DNA from: Streptomyces ruber
GTDB lineage: Bacteria > Actinomycetota > Actinomycetes > Streptomycetales > Streptomycetaceae
Assembly (NCBI RefSeq): GCF_014648075.1
Contig: NZ_BMQK01000007.1
Span: 230,701 to 294,700 of the forward strand
DNA: 64,000 nucleotides
Direction: 5' to 3'
Positions within the stretch are counted from its first letter, which is position 1; each line of letters starts with the position of its first letter. Made by a program: the position numbers and the translations under genes. The notes beneath the pieces are model-generated. The model had not been told where the DNA came from and did not search any database. It saw only the letters and a list, made by a program, of their open reading frames with translations. Positions 1 to 8,020 of the stretch are shown here, one piece after another.

Positions 1-414
1 CGGCGTCGGCGGCCGTCGTGCTTGGCGCCTGTCCGTGTCCTGCGCCCGGCTGTCCTCGGCGCCTGTCGGCGTCGGCGGCCGTCGTGCTTGGCGCCTGCCC
101 GTGTCCTGCACCCGGCTGTCCCCGGCGCCCGCCCGCGTCCGCGGCCCGCTCCTGCCCGGCGCCCGCCGCGCCCCGCACCCGGCTGTCGTCCCCGGCGCCT
201 GCCCGCCCGCCCAGCCCGCCCGTGCCCGTCGCCCGGGCGGGCCGGTCCCGGGGGGCGGGCACGGGTGCCGGCCGCTCGCGTGGTCGTCCTCCTCGTACGG
301 GCGTGGCGTGGGCACGGCCGGGGGACGGTGGACGCAACCCCGTCCGCGCAACCCCGTCCGCGCAGCCCCGGCCCGGCGGGCCCCGCCCCGCCCCCCGCCG
401 GATACCGTCAAGAC
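1..414. repeat. GC-rich repetitive region upstream of the P450 gene
   Basis: A roughly 60-base block starting at 1 recurs at 67 with few changes (period 66 bp), and a third degraded copy of its end lies near 171-205. Further on, the 14-base unit CGCAACCCCGTCCG is repeated from 333 and 347, with a decayed third copy at 361. Long open frames cross this stretch in all forward frames, including an extension of the P450 frame back to 22, but their composition (Arg/Pro/Ala low complexity) is not protein-like. I see no credible gene here. The repeats probably expanded by slippage in GC-rich spacer DNA. Confidence 0.55.
403..414 (+). promoter_or_regulatory. -10 box for leaderless P450 transcript
   Basis: TACCGT at 403-408 matches the Streptomyces vegetative -10 pattern TAnnnT. 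It is followed after six bases by the GTG start, so transcription would begin at or next to the start codon. No convincing -35 is visible in the cytosine-rich DNA upstream. Confidence 0.4.
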
Positions 415-1695
415 GTGACCCACCAGCCCCGGCCCACCGACACCGCCTCCGCGCCCGAGCTCTTCACCTGGGAGTTCGCCGGCGACCCCTATCCCGCTTA
501 CGCCTGGCTGCGCGAGCACGCGCCCGTGCACCGGACGCGGTTGCCGAGCGGGGTGGAGGCCTGGCTGGTCACCCGTTACGCCGATGCCCGGCAGGCCCTC
601 GCCGACCCCCGGCTGTCCAAGAACCCGGCGCACCACGACGAGCCCGCCCACGCCAAGGGGAAGACCGGCATCCCCGGGGAGCGCAAGGCGGATCTGATGA
701 CGCACCTGCTCAACATCGATCCGCCGGACCACACCCGGCTGCGGCGGCTGGTCTCCAAGGCCTTCACGCCGCGCCGTGTCGCCGAGTTCGCCCCCCGGGT
801 CCAGGAGCTCACCGACCGGCTCATCGACGGGTTCGCCGAGCGCGGCAGTGCCGACCTCATCCACGAGTTCGCCTTCCCGCTCCCCATCTACGCGATCTGC
901 GACCTGCTCGGCGTCCCCCGCGAGGACCAGGACGACTTCCGCGACTGGGCGGGCATGATGATCCGGCACGGGGGAGGCCCGCGGGGCGGGGTCGCCCGGT
1001 CCGTGAAGAAGATGCGCGGCTACCTCGCCGACCTCATCCACCGCAAGCGCGAGGCCCTGCCCGGCACGCCCGCGCCCGGCGAGGACCTCATCTCCGGTCT
1101 CATCCGCGCCTCCGACGAGGGCGAGCACCTCACCGAGAACGAGGCGGCGGCGATGGCCTTCATCCTGCTCTTCGCCGGCTTCGAGACGACCGTCAACCTG
1201 ATCGGCAACGGCACCTACGCCCTCCTCACCCATCCTGACCAGCGCGAACGCCTACAGCGTTCGCTGGCCGCGGGCGAACGTGAGCTGCTCGCGACGGGTA
1301 TCGAGGAGCTGCTGCGCTTCGACGGCCCCGTCGAGATCGCCACCTGGCGCTTCGCCACCCGGCCGGTCACCATCGGCGGACAGGACATCGCCGCAGGCGA
1401 CCCCGTGCTCGTGGTGCTCGCGGCGGCCGACCGTGATCCGGAGCGGTTCGCCGACCCGGACGTTCTCGACCTCTCCCGGCGTGACAACCAACACCTCGGG
1501 TACGGGCACGGCATTCACTACTGCCTGGGTGCCCCCCTCGCCCGGCTGGAGGGACAGACCGCGCTCGCGACGCTCCTCACCCGCCTCCCGGATCTCGAAC
1601 TTGCGACAGATCCGGCCGATTTGCGCTGGCGCGGCGGGCTCATTATGAGGGGATTGCGCACGCTTCCCGTGGAGTTCGCACCGGTTCGGTCCTGA
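415..1695 (+). CDS. Cytochrome P450, CYP107-like
   Basis: A 426-residue bacterial class I P450, a haem monooxygenase that needs ferredoxin and ferredoxin reductase, neither of which is adjacent. The I-helix oxygen-activation motif AGFETT lies near residues 254-259, the K-helix ExxR near 298-301, and the haem loop YGHGIHYCLG carries the cysteine ligand at about 370. Tyr replaces the usual Phe at the first loop position. The GTG at 415 is chosen because the frame upstream to 22 is low-complexity spacer and because TACCGT (403-408) ends six bases before it, a leaderless arrangement without a Shine-Dalgarno. Next to the rpf genes, S. coelicolor carries CYP107U1, reported to matter for sporulation; orthology is inferred from position and family. 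The substrate cannot be read from sequence. Confidence 0.9.
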   Translation: MTHQPRPTDTASAPELFTWEFAGDPYPAYAWLREHAPVHRTRLPSGVEAWLVTRYADARQALADPRLSKNPAHHDEPAHAKGKTGIPGERKADLMTHLLNIDPPDHTRLRRLVSKAFTPRRVAEFAPRVQELTDRLIDGFAERGSADLIHEFAFPLPIYAICDLLGVPREDQDDFRDWAGMMIRHGGGPRGGVARSVKKMRGYLADLIHRKREALPGTPAPGEDLISGLIRASDEGEHLTENEAAAMAFILLFAGFETTVNLIGNGTYALLTHPDQRERLQRSLAAGERELLATGIEELLRFDGPVEIATWRFATRPVTIGGQDIAAGDPVLVVLAAADRDPERFADPDVLDLSRRDNQHLGYGHGIHYCLGAPLARLEGQTALATLLTRLPDLELATDPADLRWRGGLIMRGLRTLPVEFAPVRS

Positions 1696-1797
1696 CGCCG
1701 GAAGTGCACGTCAGTCGCGGTGTCGTCGCTTCCGCGAAGCCGGGCGAACGTGACGGTTTCTCAAGTCCGTAACCGGCACGTGATCTGTGCTGCATTG

Positions 1798-1810
1798 ACT
1801 TGTGACAAGT
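1798..1810. promoter_or_regulatory. Short perfect palindrome upstream of the first rpf gene
   Basis: ACTTGT-G-ACAAGT is a perfect 13-base palindrome about 100 bases before the start. It overlaps a -35-like TTGACT (1795-1800). It could be an operator; no regulator is assigned. Confidence 0.35.
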
Positions 1811-1906
1811 GATCCACTGCGGCTACGTTCACGCATCAACGCGACCGGCGTGCCTCGTGTCGGCAACGGCCGCGCGCTCCTTGCTGTCGTGATGAAAGGC
1901 AACCGC

Positions 1907-2860
1907 ATGCTCTCCGGGAACGGTCGTCACCGTCGACCCCGCCAGGCTCCGGCCCTCCTCGTCGCGGCGGGAGTCACCGGATCCGCCATCGCCATCCCGC
2001 TGCTCGGCGCCGGCGGGGCGAGCGCAGCCGACGGAACGGTCTGGGACCAGGTCGCCGAGTGCGAGAGCGGCGGGTCCTGGAGCGCCAACACGGGCAACGG
2101 CCACTACGGCGGGCTCCAGATGTCCCAGGCGGACTGGGAGGCGTACGGCGGTCTGGACTACGCGCCCAGCGCCGACCAGGCGAGCCGCTCCCAGCAGATA
2201 GCCGTGGCCGAGGGCATCTTCGCCGACCGGGGGGCCCTCGCCTGGCCCGCCTGCGGGGTCCTCGGCGGACTCGTCGGCGAGGACAGCGCGGCGGACGCCG
2301 GTACCGGCGGTACGGGCGGCTCCACCGGCTCCAACTCCTCCGGCGGGAACGGCTCGTCGGACTCCTCCGCGCCGACCCCCGGTACGGGCGCGTCCGGCAC
2401 CGGCTCCACCGGCAGCGCCTCGCAGGGCGGCGACAGCGCCGGCGGGAAGGAGACCGGGGACGGGACCGGGGCCTCCGGCGCGAGTACGGCCGAGCCGGGC
2501 GACCCGGGCGCCTCCGCGTCGGGCGACGACTCCGCCGAGCCGGGCGAGGGCGGCGGCTCCCCGGGCGCCACGGAGGAGGACCCCGCGGCCGGTACCGCCT
2601 CCGACGCCTCTTCCGCGTCCCCCTCGGCCTCCGCTTCCGCCTCCGCCTCCACGGACGAGACCGCGGGTACCGGACGGCACCGTGGCGGCAGCGCCGACGA
2701 GGAGCCGGCGGGCGCCGTCACGGACGGCTCCACCGCCTCCACCGGGCGGCACGCCGCCCGGGAGGACGTGGTCGCGGAGAGGACGGGTGGCGCGTACACC
2801 ATGCGTTCCGGCGACGGTCTCTGGGCCGCGGCCGCCTCCTCCTCCACCGTGGCGGGTTGA
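1907..2860 (+). CDS. Secreted Rpf-domain cell-wall lytic protein with truncated LysM end
   Basis: A resuscitation-promoting-factor type muralytic enzyme of about 317 residues. Residues 1-41 form a twin-charged signal peptide (arginine-rich start, hydrophobic core, ASA-A cleavage). The Rpf fold follows (about 42-120) with the catalytic glutamate in AECESGG near residue 53 and the paired cysteines of the family. Residues 125-290 are a Gly/Ser/Thr/Glu-rich linker. The C-terminus begins a LysM domain (AYTMRSGDGLW) but stops after about 20 residues, so the peptidoglycan-binding module is incomplete. ATG 1907 has AAAGG upstream; ATG 1892 in the same frame is an alternative. It sits just before rpfA and is probably a paralogue able to cleave peptidoglycan glycan strands during germination. 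Confidence 0.85.
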   Translation: MLSGNGRHRRPRQAPALLVAAGVTGSAIAIPLLGAGGASAADGTVWDQVAECESGGSWSANTGNGHYGGLQMSQADWEAYGGLDYAPSADQASRSQQIAVAEGIFADRGALAWPACGVLGGLVGEDSAADAGTGGTGGSTGSNSSGGNGSSDSSAPTPGTGASGTGSTGSASQGGDSAGGKETGDGTGASGASTAEPGDPGASASGDDSAEPGEGGGSPGATEEDPAAGTASDASSASPSASASASASTDETAGTGRHRGGSADEEPAGAVTDGSTASTGRHAAREDVVAERTGGAYTMRSGDGLWAAAASSSTVAG

Positions 2861-2893
2861 CGGCCCGGGCGGTACGCCGCGACGGCCATGCCG

Positions 2894-2936
2894 CCGGCGC
2901 CTGACCGGGAGGACGTCGTTCCCGGTCAGGCGCCGG
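2894..2936. terminator. Strong hairpin terminator after the first rpf gene
   Basis: A perfect 17-bp inverted repeat (2894-2910 with 2920-2936, nine-base loop), GC-rich and without a U-tract, as usual in Streptomyces. It lies 33 bases after the stop at 2860. Confidence 0.8.
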
Positions 2937-3059
2937 TTGCCGACGTCTCGGCCGGTGGGTGACGTGAGCGGGGCGAGAGGCCGAAAAGCGGTCGAACCGG
3001 CGGTAGTTCGTGCACGTAATCACGGTGTATGCCCGATTTGATCTCGGTGGGAGATGAGT

Positions 3060-3109
3060 CACAAAGGCCCTGATCGTCTTTGTGTTCGGGCGCCTCACGT
3101 GTCTACCGT
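3060..3109 (+). promoter_or_regulatory. rpfA promoter with inverted repeat on the -35
   Basis: TTGTGT (3080-3085) and TACCGT (3104-3109) are separated by 18 bases, a plausible vegetative promoter that would give a leader of about 250 nt ahead of rpfA. CACAAAG (3060-3066) and CTTTGTG (3078-3084) form a 7-bp inverted repeat overlapping the -35, a candidate operator. Confidence 0.5.
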
Positions 3110-3194
3110 CGTGATCGCTCGCCACAGCGGGCCCCTGCGGTCGTCACGCCGAATCCTGCCAACGGCCGTACGGGAACAGTCGTCGCGTCAAGCG

Positions 3195-3352
3195 CCGCCG
3201 GCAGGAGCGGGGGACCCAAGGTAAGCGCCGGGCCCGGAAGTCGAGAGACACCGGGAACGGCTAGGGGTGAAGCCGCGCGTCGCACCAACGCGACGCACGG
3301 CCGGGCAGACCCAACCGGCCCGAACCCGACAGCTCACCTCGCAGGCGTCGGT
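3195..3352 (+). ncRNA. ydaO-type cyclic di-AMP riboswitch
   Basis: The leader of rpfA carries the hallmark blocks of the ydaO/c-di-AMP aptamer in order: GGGGGACCCAAGG near 3209-3221, GGGGTGAAGCC at 3264-3274, a variable hairpin (CGCGTCG/CGACGCG, about 3277-3296), and CCCGAACCCGACAGCTCACC followed by TCGCAGGC. The aptamer ends directly before the rpfA ribosome-binding site (3353-3357). Established knowledge: rpfA of S. coelicolor is controlled by a c-di-AMP-responsive riboswitch of this class, which turns expression down when the ligand is high. Boundaries are approximate, and I could not decide between terminator and ribosome-access control by eye. Confidence 0.88.
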
Positions 3353-3367
3353 GAGGGAATCAACTTC

Positions 3368-4135
3368 ATGCTGCGTTCTTGCAACAAGGGCACCGAAGAC
3401 ACCACGACCACCACGAGCACCAAGGCCAAGCACCGCCGTCCGTCCAGGGCGAGCCAGGCCCTCGCGTTCGCCGGTGTCACCGGTGCCGCCATCGCCGCCC
3501 CGCTGCTCGCGGCCAACTCCGCCTCCGCGGCCACCACTTCCGAGTGGGACACCGTGGCCGCGTGCGAGTCCGGCGGCAACTGGTCGATCAACACCGGCAA
3601 CGGCTACTACGGCGGCCTGCAGTTCTCGGCCTCCACCTGGGCCGCGTACGGCGGCACCCAGTACGCCGCCACGGCCGACAAGGCCTCCAAGGCCCAGCAG
3701 ATCGCGGTGGCCGAGAAGGTCCTCGCGGGCCAGGGCAAGGGTGCCTGGCCGAACTGCGGCACGGGCCTGTCCGGTCCCTCGGCCGGCGGTGCCGCGGCCG
3801 CCCCGTCGACCTCGGGCTCCGGCTCGGGCTCCGGCTCGGGCTCCGGCTCCACGGAGCAGAGCGCCCCGCGTCAGAGCACCCCCGCGGCCCCGGAGAAGAG
3901 CACCCAGGAGCAGCGCTCCTCGCGTTCCTCGGAGCGGGCCACCGTCGAGACCCCGACCGGCAAGAAGGTCGAGAAGGGCGACGGCGAGTACAAGGTCGTC
4001 AAGGGCGACACGCTCAGCGCCATCGCCACCGAGAAGAACGTCGCGGGCGGCTGGGCGAAGCTCTACGAGCTGAACAAGGACATCATCGACAACGCCGATG
4101 TCATCTACCCGGGTCAGCAGCTCCACCTGAGCTGA
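3368..4135 (+). CDS. rpfA: Resuscitation-promoting factor RpfA (Rpf + LysM)
   Basis: A secreted muralytic enzyme of 255 residues that cleaves peptidoglycan to help spore germination and outgrowth. The signal peptide ends near residue 54 (SASA-A). The Rpf domain (about 57-130) has its catalytic glutamate in AACESGG at residue 67. A Gly-Ser repeat linker rich in GSGS and a Ser/Glu/Arg-rich segment follow. A complete LysM peptidoglycan-binding domain occupies about 206-255 (EYKVVKGDTLSAIA ... VIYPGQQLHLS). The ATG at 3368 has GAGGG at 3353-3357 and sits just after the c-di-AMP riboswitch, so synthesis should respond to that second messenger. The intact LysM contrasts with the broken one in the preceding paralogue. 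Confidence 0.93.
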   Translation: MLRSCNKGTEDTTTTTSTKAKHRRPSRASQALAFAGVTGAAIAAPLLAANSASAATTSEWDTVAACESGGNWSINTGNGYYGGLQFSASTWAAYGGTQYAATADKASKAQQIAVAEKVLAGQGKGAWPNCGTGLSGPSAGGAAAAPSTSGSGSGSGSGSGSTEQSAPRQSTPAAPEKSTQEQRSSRSSERATVETPTGKKVEKGDGEYKVVKGDTLSAIATEKNVAGGWAKLYELNKDIIDNADVIYPGQQLHLS

Positions 4136-4204
4136 CGGCCGCCGGACCGGTGACGGCCGGCCGGGGGCGGTGGCTCCCGGCCGGCTGCGAGCCGGACCGC
4201 GGCA

Positions 4205-4260
4205 CCCGCACGCACGGGGCTCCGGGGCCCCGAGGCCCCGTACCGGGGGCCTCGTGCGGG
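4205..4260 (+). terminator. Nested hairpin terminator after rpfA
   Basis: An outer stem CCCGCACG (4205-4212) pairs with CGTGCGGG (4253-4260). Inside it, CGAGGCCCC (4231-4239) pairs with GGGGCCTCG (4246-4254). Confidence 0.55.
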
Positions 4261-4623
4261 TAGCCCGTCCCCACGGGTTTCCCGCCCGGGCGCGTCGTCC
4301 CCCGTACGCGCCCGGGCGGGAGTCTTTCCGCGTGCGGCACCGCGTGTGCACCGCAGTGCGCTCCGCCGGGCTTGCTGCGGGCTTCCTGCCGGGCGTCCTC
4401 CGACGCGCCCCGCGCGCCCTCTCGCGCGCCTTCCACGTGCCCTGCGCGTGCGTGCGGCGGCATCCGATTTCCCGTTCCCGCCTTTGTTCCGTTCAGGAAC
4501 AATTTACTCTCGGTTCTGCACCTGGGGTGACCGGCAGGCTGGCCGATCCCCCGGAGCCGGTTAGGCTCATCCCGCAGGGCAGCTGCCCTCGTCACCCGCG
4601 TCACATCGCAGAAGGAGATGCTC
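4261..4623 (+). promoter_or_regulatory. Upstream region of eno with palindrome
   Basis: No gene fits here. TTGTTCC (4484-4490) and GGAACAA (4496-4502) form a perfect 7-bp inverted repeat with a 5-base spacer in a locally AT-richer patch, a candidate operator. TAGGCT (4562-4567) is a reasonable -10 for eno, about 60 bases before the start. AAGGAG at 4612-4617 is the eno ribosome-binding site. Confidence 0.4.
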
Positions 4624-5904
4624 GTGCCGTCCATCGACGTCGTCGTAGCCCGGGAAATCCTGGACTCCCGAGGCAACCCCACGGTCGAGGTCGAGGTCGG
4701 CCTCGACGACGGCAGCACCGGCCGTGCCGCCGTCCCGTCCGGCGCCTCCACGGGCGCCTTCGAGGCCATCGAGCTCCGCGACGGCGACTCGAGCCGCTAC
4801 CTCGGCAAGGGCGTGGAGAAGGCCGTCCTCGCCGTCATCGAGCAGATCGGCCCGGAGCTGGTCGGCTACGACGCCACCGAGCAGCGCCTGATCGACCAGG
4901 CGATGTTCGACCTGGACGCCACCGACAACAAGGGCTCGCTCGGCGCCAACGCCATCCTGGGCGTCTCCCTCGCCGTCGCGCACGCCGCCTCCGAGGCGTC
5001 CGACCTCCCGCTCTTCCGCTACCTGGGCGGCCCGAACGCGCACCTGCTGCCGGTGCCGATGATGAACATCCTGAACGGCGGCTCGCACGCCGACTCCAAC
5101 GTGGACATCCAGGAGTTCATGATCGCCCCGATCGGCGCGGAGACCTTCTCCGAGGCCCTGCGCTGGGGCACCGAGGTCTACCACACGCTGAAGAAGGTCC
5201 TGAAGAGCAAGGGCCTGGCCACCGGCCTCGGCGACGAGGGCGGCTTCGCCCCGAACCTCGGCTCCAACCGCGAGGCCCTTGACCTCATCCTCGAGGCGAT
5301 CAAGCAGGCCGGCTACACCCCCGGCGAGCAGATCGCCCTCGCCCTGGACGTCGCCGCCTCCGAGTTCTACAAGGACGGCGTCTACACCTTCGAGGGCAAG
5401 GAGCGCTCGGCGGCCGAGATGACCGAGTACTACGCCGAGCTCGTCGAGGCGTACCCGCTCGTCTCCATCGAGGACCCGCTGTTCGAGGACGACTGGGAGG
5501 GCTGGAAGACCATCACCGACAAGCTCGGTGACAAGGTCCAGCTCGTCGGTGACGACCTGTTCGTGACCAACCCGGAGCGCCTGGCCCGCGGCATCGAGGA
5601 GGGCGCCGCCAACGCCCTGCTGGTCAAGGTCAACCAGATCGGCTCGCTGACCGAGACCCTGGACGCCGTCGAGCTGGCCCAGCGCAACGGCTTCAAGTGC
5701 ATGATGTCCCACCGTTCCGGCGAGACCGAGGACGTCACCATCGCCGACCTCGCCGTCGCCACCAACTGCGGCCAGATCAAGACCGGCGCCCCGGCCCGCT
5801 CCGAGCGCGTCGCCAAGTACAACCAGCTGCTGCGCATCGAGGAGATCCTCGACGACGCCGCGGTGTACGCGGGCCGCTCGGCGTTCCCGCGCTTCAAGGG
5901 CTGA
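4624..5904 (+). CDS. eno: Enolase
   Basis: Phosphopyruvate hydratase (2-phosphoglycerate to phosphoenolpyruvate) of glycolysis, 426 residues as expected. Substrate and magnesium residues are visible: the SGASTGAFEA loop, GGSHADSNVDIQEFMI, Asp242 (ALDVAASEF), Glu283 (SIEDPL), Asp310 (VGDDLF) and catalytic Lys335 (LLVKVNQIGS). The start is taken as GTG 4624, not the in-frame ATG at 4618, because that ATG abuts the AAGGAG Shine-Dalgarno, whereas the GTG has normal spacing and gives the family N-terminus MPSIDVVVAREILDSRG. It lies upstream of divIC, as in other actinobacteria. Confidence 0.98.
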   Translation: MPSIDVVVAREILDSRGNPTVEVEVGLDDGSTGRAAVPSGASTGAFEAIELRDGDSSRYLGKGVEKAVLAVIEQIGPELVGYDATEQRLIDQAMFDLDATDNKGSLGANAILGVSLAVAHAASEASDLPLFRYLGGPNAHLLPVPMMNILNGGSHADSNVDIQEFMIAPIGAETFSEALRWGTEVYHTLKKVLKSKGLATGLGDEGGFAPNLGSNREALDLILEAIKQAGYTPGEQIALALDVAASEFYKDGVYTFEGKERSAAEMTEYYAELVEAYPLVSIEDPLFEDDWEGWKTITDKLGDKVQLVGDDLFVTNPERLARGIEEGAANALLVKVNQIGSLTETLDAVELAQRNGFKCMMSHRSGETEDVTIADLAVATNCGQIKTGAPARSERVAKYNQLLRIEEILDDAAVYAGRSAFPRFKG

Positions 5905-5943
5905 TCCCCCGAGCCCCCGGGAGCCACGGCTCCGCCAGTCGTA

Positions 5944-5988
5944 CGTACGTCCCCGTACGCGGTCCCGTACCGTGTGCGGGGACGTACG
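5944..5988. terminator. Inverted repeat between eno and divIC
   Basis: CGTACGTCCCCG (5944-5955) pairs perfectly with CGGGGACGTACG (5977-5988), enclosing a smaller CGGT/ACCG hairpin. It starts 39 bases after eno and could terminate or attenuate transcription into divIC. Confidence 0.5.
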
Positions 5989-6019
5989 CGCGTGCGCGCT
6001 GGGACACGGGAGGCGGGAC

Positions 6020-6493
6020 ATGGCCGTGAGGGACCGGGACCGGTTCTCCACCGCGACCAGGATCAGGGTGCTAGGTGAGCAGACCGCGGCCCGCGTCTAC
6101 CGCTCCCAGGCCAAGCGCCAGGTCCGCCGCTCCCGGCTGACCGGCCGGGCCGCGCTCCTCGCGCTCGTCCTGTGCTCGATGATCGTGGCGCTGGCGTACC
6201 CGACACGGCAGTACTTCTCCCAGCGCGCCCAGATCGCCGAGCTGGAGCAGGAGCGCGAGGAGGCCCGCGCGCGGGTCGAGGAACTGCGCGACCTCAAGGC
6301 GCGTTGGGAGGACGACGCGTTCGCCGAGCAGCAGATCCGCGAGCGGCTGCACTACGTGATGCCCGGCGAGACCGGTTACATCGTGATCGAGCCGGCGGCG
6401 GCGAAGCAGACGCGCGCCCCCCAGGGGACGGCGGGCCGCCCCTGGTACGCCAACCTGTGGGACGGCGTGGACAAGGCCGACGCCGCCCGCTGA
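6020..6493 (+). CDS. divIC: Septum formation initiator DivIC/FtsB
   Basis: A 157-residue bitopic divisome protein that helps assemble the FtsQ/FtsL/FtsB-type complex at sporulation septa. A basic cytoplasmic N-terminus (about 1-42) is followed by one membrane helix (about 43-62, ALLALVLCSMIVALAYP) and an extracytoplasmic coiled coil with leucine/glutamate heptads (about 68-100), ending in the family motif around RERLHYVMPGETGYIV. ATG 6020 has GGGAGG seven bases upstream; the frame opens earlier at 5972 but lacks a site. Position after eno matches actinobacterial synteny. Confidence 0.9.
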   Translation: MAVRDRDRFSTATRIRVLGEQTAARVYRSQAKRQVRRSRLTGRAALLALVLCSMIVALAYPTRQYFSQRAQIAELEQEREEARARVEELRDLKARWEDDAFAEQQIRERLHYVMPGETGYIVIEPAAAKQTRAPQGTAGRPWYANLWDGVDKADAAR

Positions 6494-6551
6494 CCCCCGC
6501 GCCGCCGCCGAACGGCTCCCGCTCCACCAGCAGACCGACAGAAAGACACAC

Positions 6552-7082
6552 ATGGAAACGCCCCCGCCGCCCACCGAGCGCACCGAACCCACCGACGCCG
6601 ACGTCGAGGCCTTCGAGAAGCAGCTCGGGCGGCCCCCGCGCGGGCTGCGCGCGATCGCGCACCGCTGCCCGTGCGGACAGCCCGACGTGGTCGAGACGGC
6701 GCCGCGGCTGCCGGACGGGACGCCGTTCCCGACGACGTACTACCTGACGTGCCCGAAGGCGGCCTCCGCGATCGGCACGCTGGAGGCGAACGGCGTCATG
6801 AAGGAGATGACGGAGCGGCTGGGGCGGGACCCCGAGCTGGCCGCCGCGTACCGGGCCGCCCACGAGGACTACATCGCCCGGCGCGACGCCATCGAGGTGC
6901 TGGAGAACTTCCCCAGCGCGGGTGGCATGCCCGACCGGGTGAAGTGCCTGCACGTCCTGGTGGCGCACTCGCTGGTCGCCGGGCCCGGGGTGAACCCGCT
7001 CGGCGACGAGGCCGTCGCCATGCTGCCGGAGTGGTGGCGCAAGGGACCGTGCGTGACGGTCGGCGAGGAGGACGACGCATGA
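6552..7082 (+). CDS. DUF501 family protein
   Basis: A 176-residue conserved actinobacterial protein of unknown function. Visible features are an acidic Pro-rich start, a short Cys-containing stretch (AHRCPCGQPDVVETAPRL, about 35-52), FPTTYYLTCPKA, and a helical C-terminal half with VKCLHVLVAHSLVAGPGVNP. The two cysteine-containing segments could bind a metal, but this is inference. The TGA overlaps the next ATG (ATGA at 7079-7082), so it is translationally coupled to the exopolyphosphatase gene; this pairing is conserved in mycobacteria. Confidence 0.85.
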   Translation: METPPPPTERTEPTDADVEAFEKQLGRPPRGLRAIAHRCPCGQPDVVETAPRLPDGTPFPTTYYLTCPKAASAIGTLEANGVMKEMTERLGRDPELAAAYRAAHEDYIARRDAIEVLENFPSAGGMPDRVKCLHVLVAHSLVAGPGVNPLGDEAVAMLPEWWRKGPCVTVGEEDDA

Positions 7083-8020
7083 CCCGGGTGGCCGCCGTCG
7101 ACTGCGGTACGAACTCCATCCGCCTGCTGGTCGCGGACGCCGACCCCGCCACGGGTGAGCTGGTCGATCTCGACCGGCGCATGACGATCGTGCGGCTCGG
7201 ACAGGGCGTCGACCGTACGGGACGGCTCGCCCCTGAGGCGCTGGAGCGGACGTTCGCGGCCTGCCGGGAGTACGCGGAGGTCATCAAGGAGCTCGGGGCG
7301 GAGCGGGTGCGCTTCGTGGCCACGTCCGCCTCCCGGGACGCGGAGAACCGCGACGACTTCGTCCGCGGGGTCGTCGAGATCCTGGGCGTCGAGCCCGAGG
7401 TCATCACCGGTGACCAGGAGGCCGAGTTCTCCTTCACGGGCGCGACCAGGGAGCTGACCGGCCGGACCGACCTCGAGAGGCCGTACCTCGTCGTGGACAT
7501 CGGCGGCGGGTCCACGGAGTTCGTCGTCGGCGACGACCACGTGCGCGCCGCCCGCTCCGTCGACGTCGGCTGCGTCCGGATGACCGAGCGGCACCTGGTG
7601 CGGGACGGGGCCGTCGTGGACCCGCCCGGGCCGGCGCGGGTCGAGGCCATGCGGGCCGACATCGAGGCCGCGCTGGACCTGGCCGGGCGGACGGTGCCGC
7701 TCGGCGAGGCGCGCACGCTCGTCGGGCTGGCCGGGTCGGTGACGACCGTGTCGGCGATCGCCCAGGAGCTGCCGGAGTACGACTCCGCGGCCATCCACCA
7801 CTCGCGGATCTCCTACGAGCGGGTCCGGGAGATCACCGAGTGGCTGATCGGGTCCACGCACGCCGAGCGCGCCGCCGTGCCCTCCATGCATCCGGGCCGG
7901 GTGGACGTCATCGCCGCCGGCGCGCTCGTCCTGCTCGCGATCATGGAACGGACCGGCGCGCGGGAGGTCGTGGTGAGCGAGCACGACATCCTCGACGGCA
8001 TCGCCTGGTCGATCGCGTAG
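7079..8020 (+). CDS. ppx: Exopolyphosphatase / pppGpp phosphohydrolase (Ppx/GppA family)
   Basis: A 313-residue short-form Ppx/GppA protein of the ASKHA ATPase fold. The phosphate-1 motif is VDCGTNSIRLLV (about 8-19), the catalytic glutamate region is TGDQEAEFSF, phosphate-2 is VVDIGGGSTEF (about 139-149), and the C-terminal GLAGSVTT and PGRVDVIAAGALVLL motifs are intact. It should hydrolyse polyphosphate and/or (p)ppGpp, linking to stringent-response and phosphate metabolism. Short actinobacterial homologues differ in activity, so specificity is uncertain. It begins inside the DUF501 stop codon. Confidence 0.9.
   Translation: MTRVAAVDCGTNSIRLLVADADPATGELVDLDRRMTIVRLGQGVDRTGRLAPEALERTFAACREYAEVIKELGAERVRFVATSASRDAENRDDFVRGVVEILGVEPEVITGDQEAEFSFTGATRELTGRTDLERPYLVVDIGGGSTEFVVGDDHVRAARSVDVGCVRMTERHLVRDGAVVDPPGPARVEAMRADIEAALDLAGRTVPLGEARTLVGLAGSVTTVSAIAQELPEYDSAAIHHSRISYERVREITEWLIGSTHAERAAVPSMHPGRVDVIAAGALVLLAIMERTGAREVVVSEHDILDGIAWSIA

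Noticed and set aside
22..414. N-terminal extension of the P450 frame and other open frames
   Set aside because: The sequence is repetitive and Arg/Pro/Ala low complexity. The P450 fold begins just after GTG 415, which also has a well-placed -10.
1776..1816. Crp-like operator before the first rpf gene
   Set aside because: GTGATC and TGTGA-type half-sites occur, but spacing does not fit the GTG-N6-GNCAC or TGTGA-N6-TCACA consensus.
3188..4351. 387-residue open frame opposite rpfA
   Set aside because: Shadow of the GC-rich third positions of rpfA; Gly/Arg/Ala-rich with no domain.
4618..4623. ATG 4618 as enolase start
   Set aside because: It directly abuts the AAGGAG Shine-Dalgarno; GTG 4624 has proper spacing and matches the family N-terminus.
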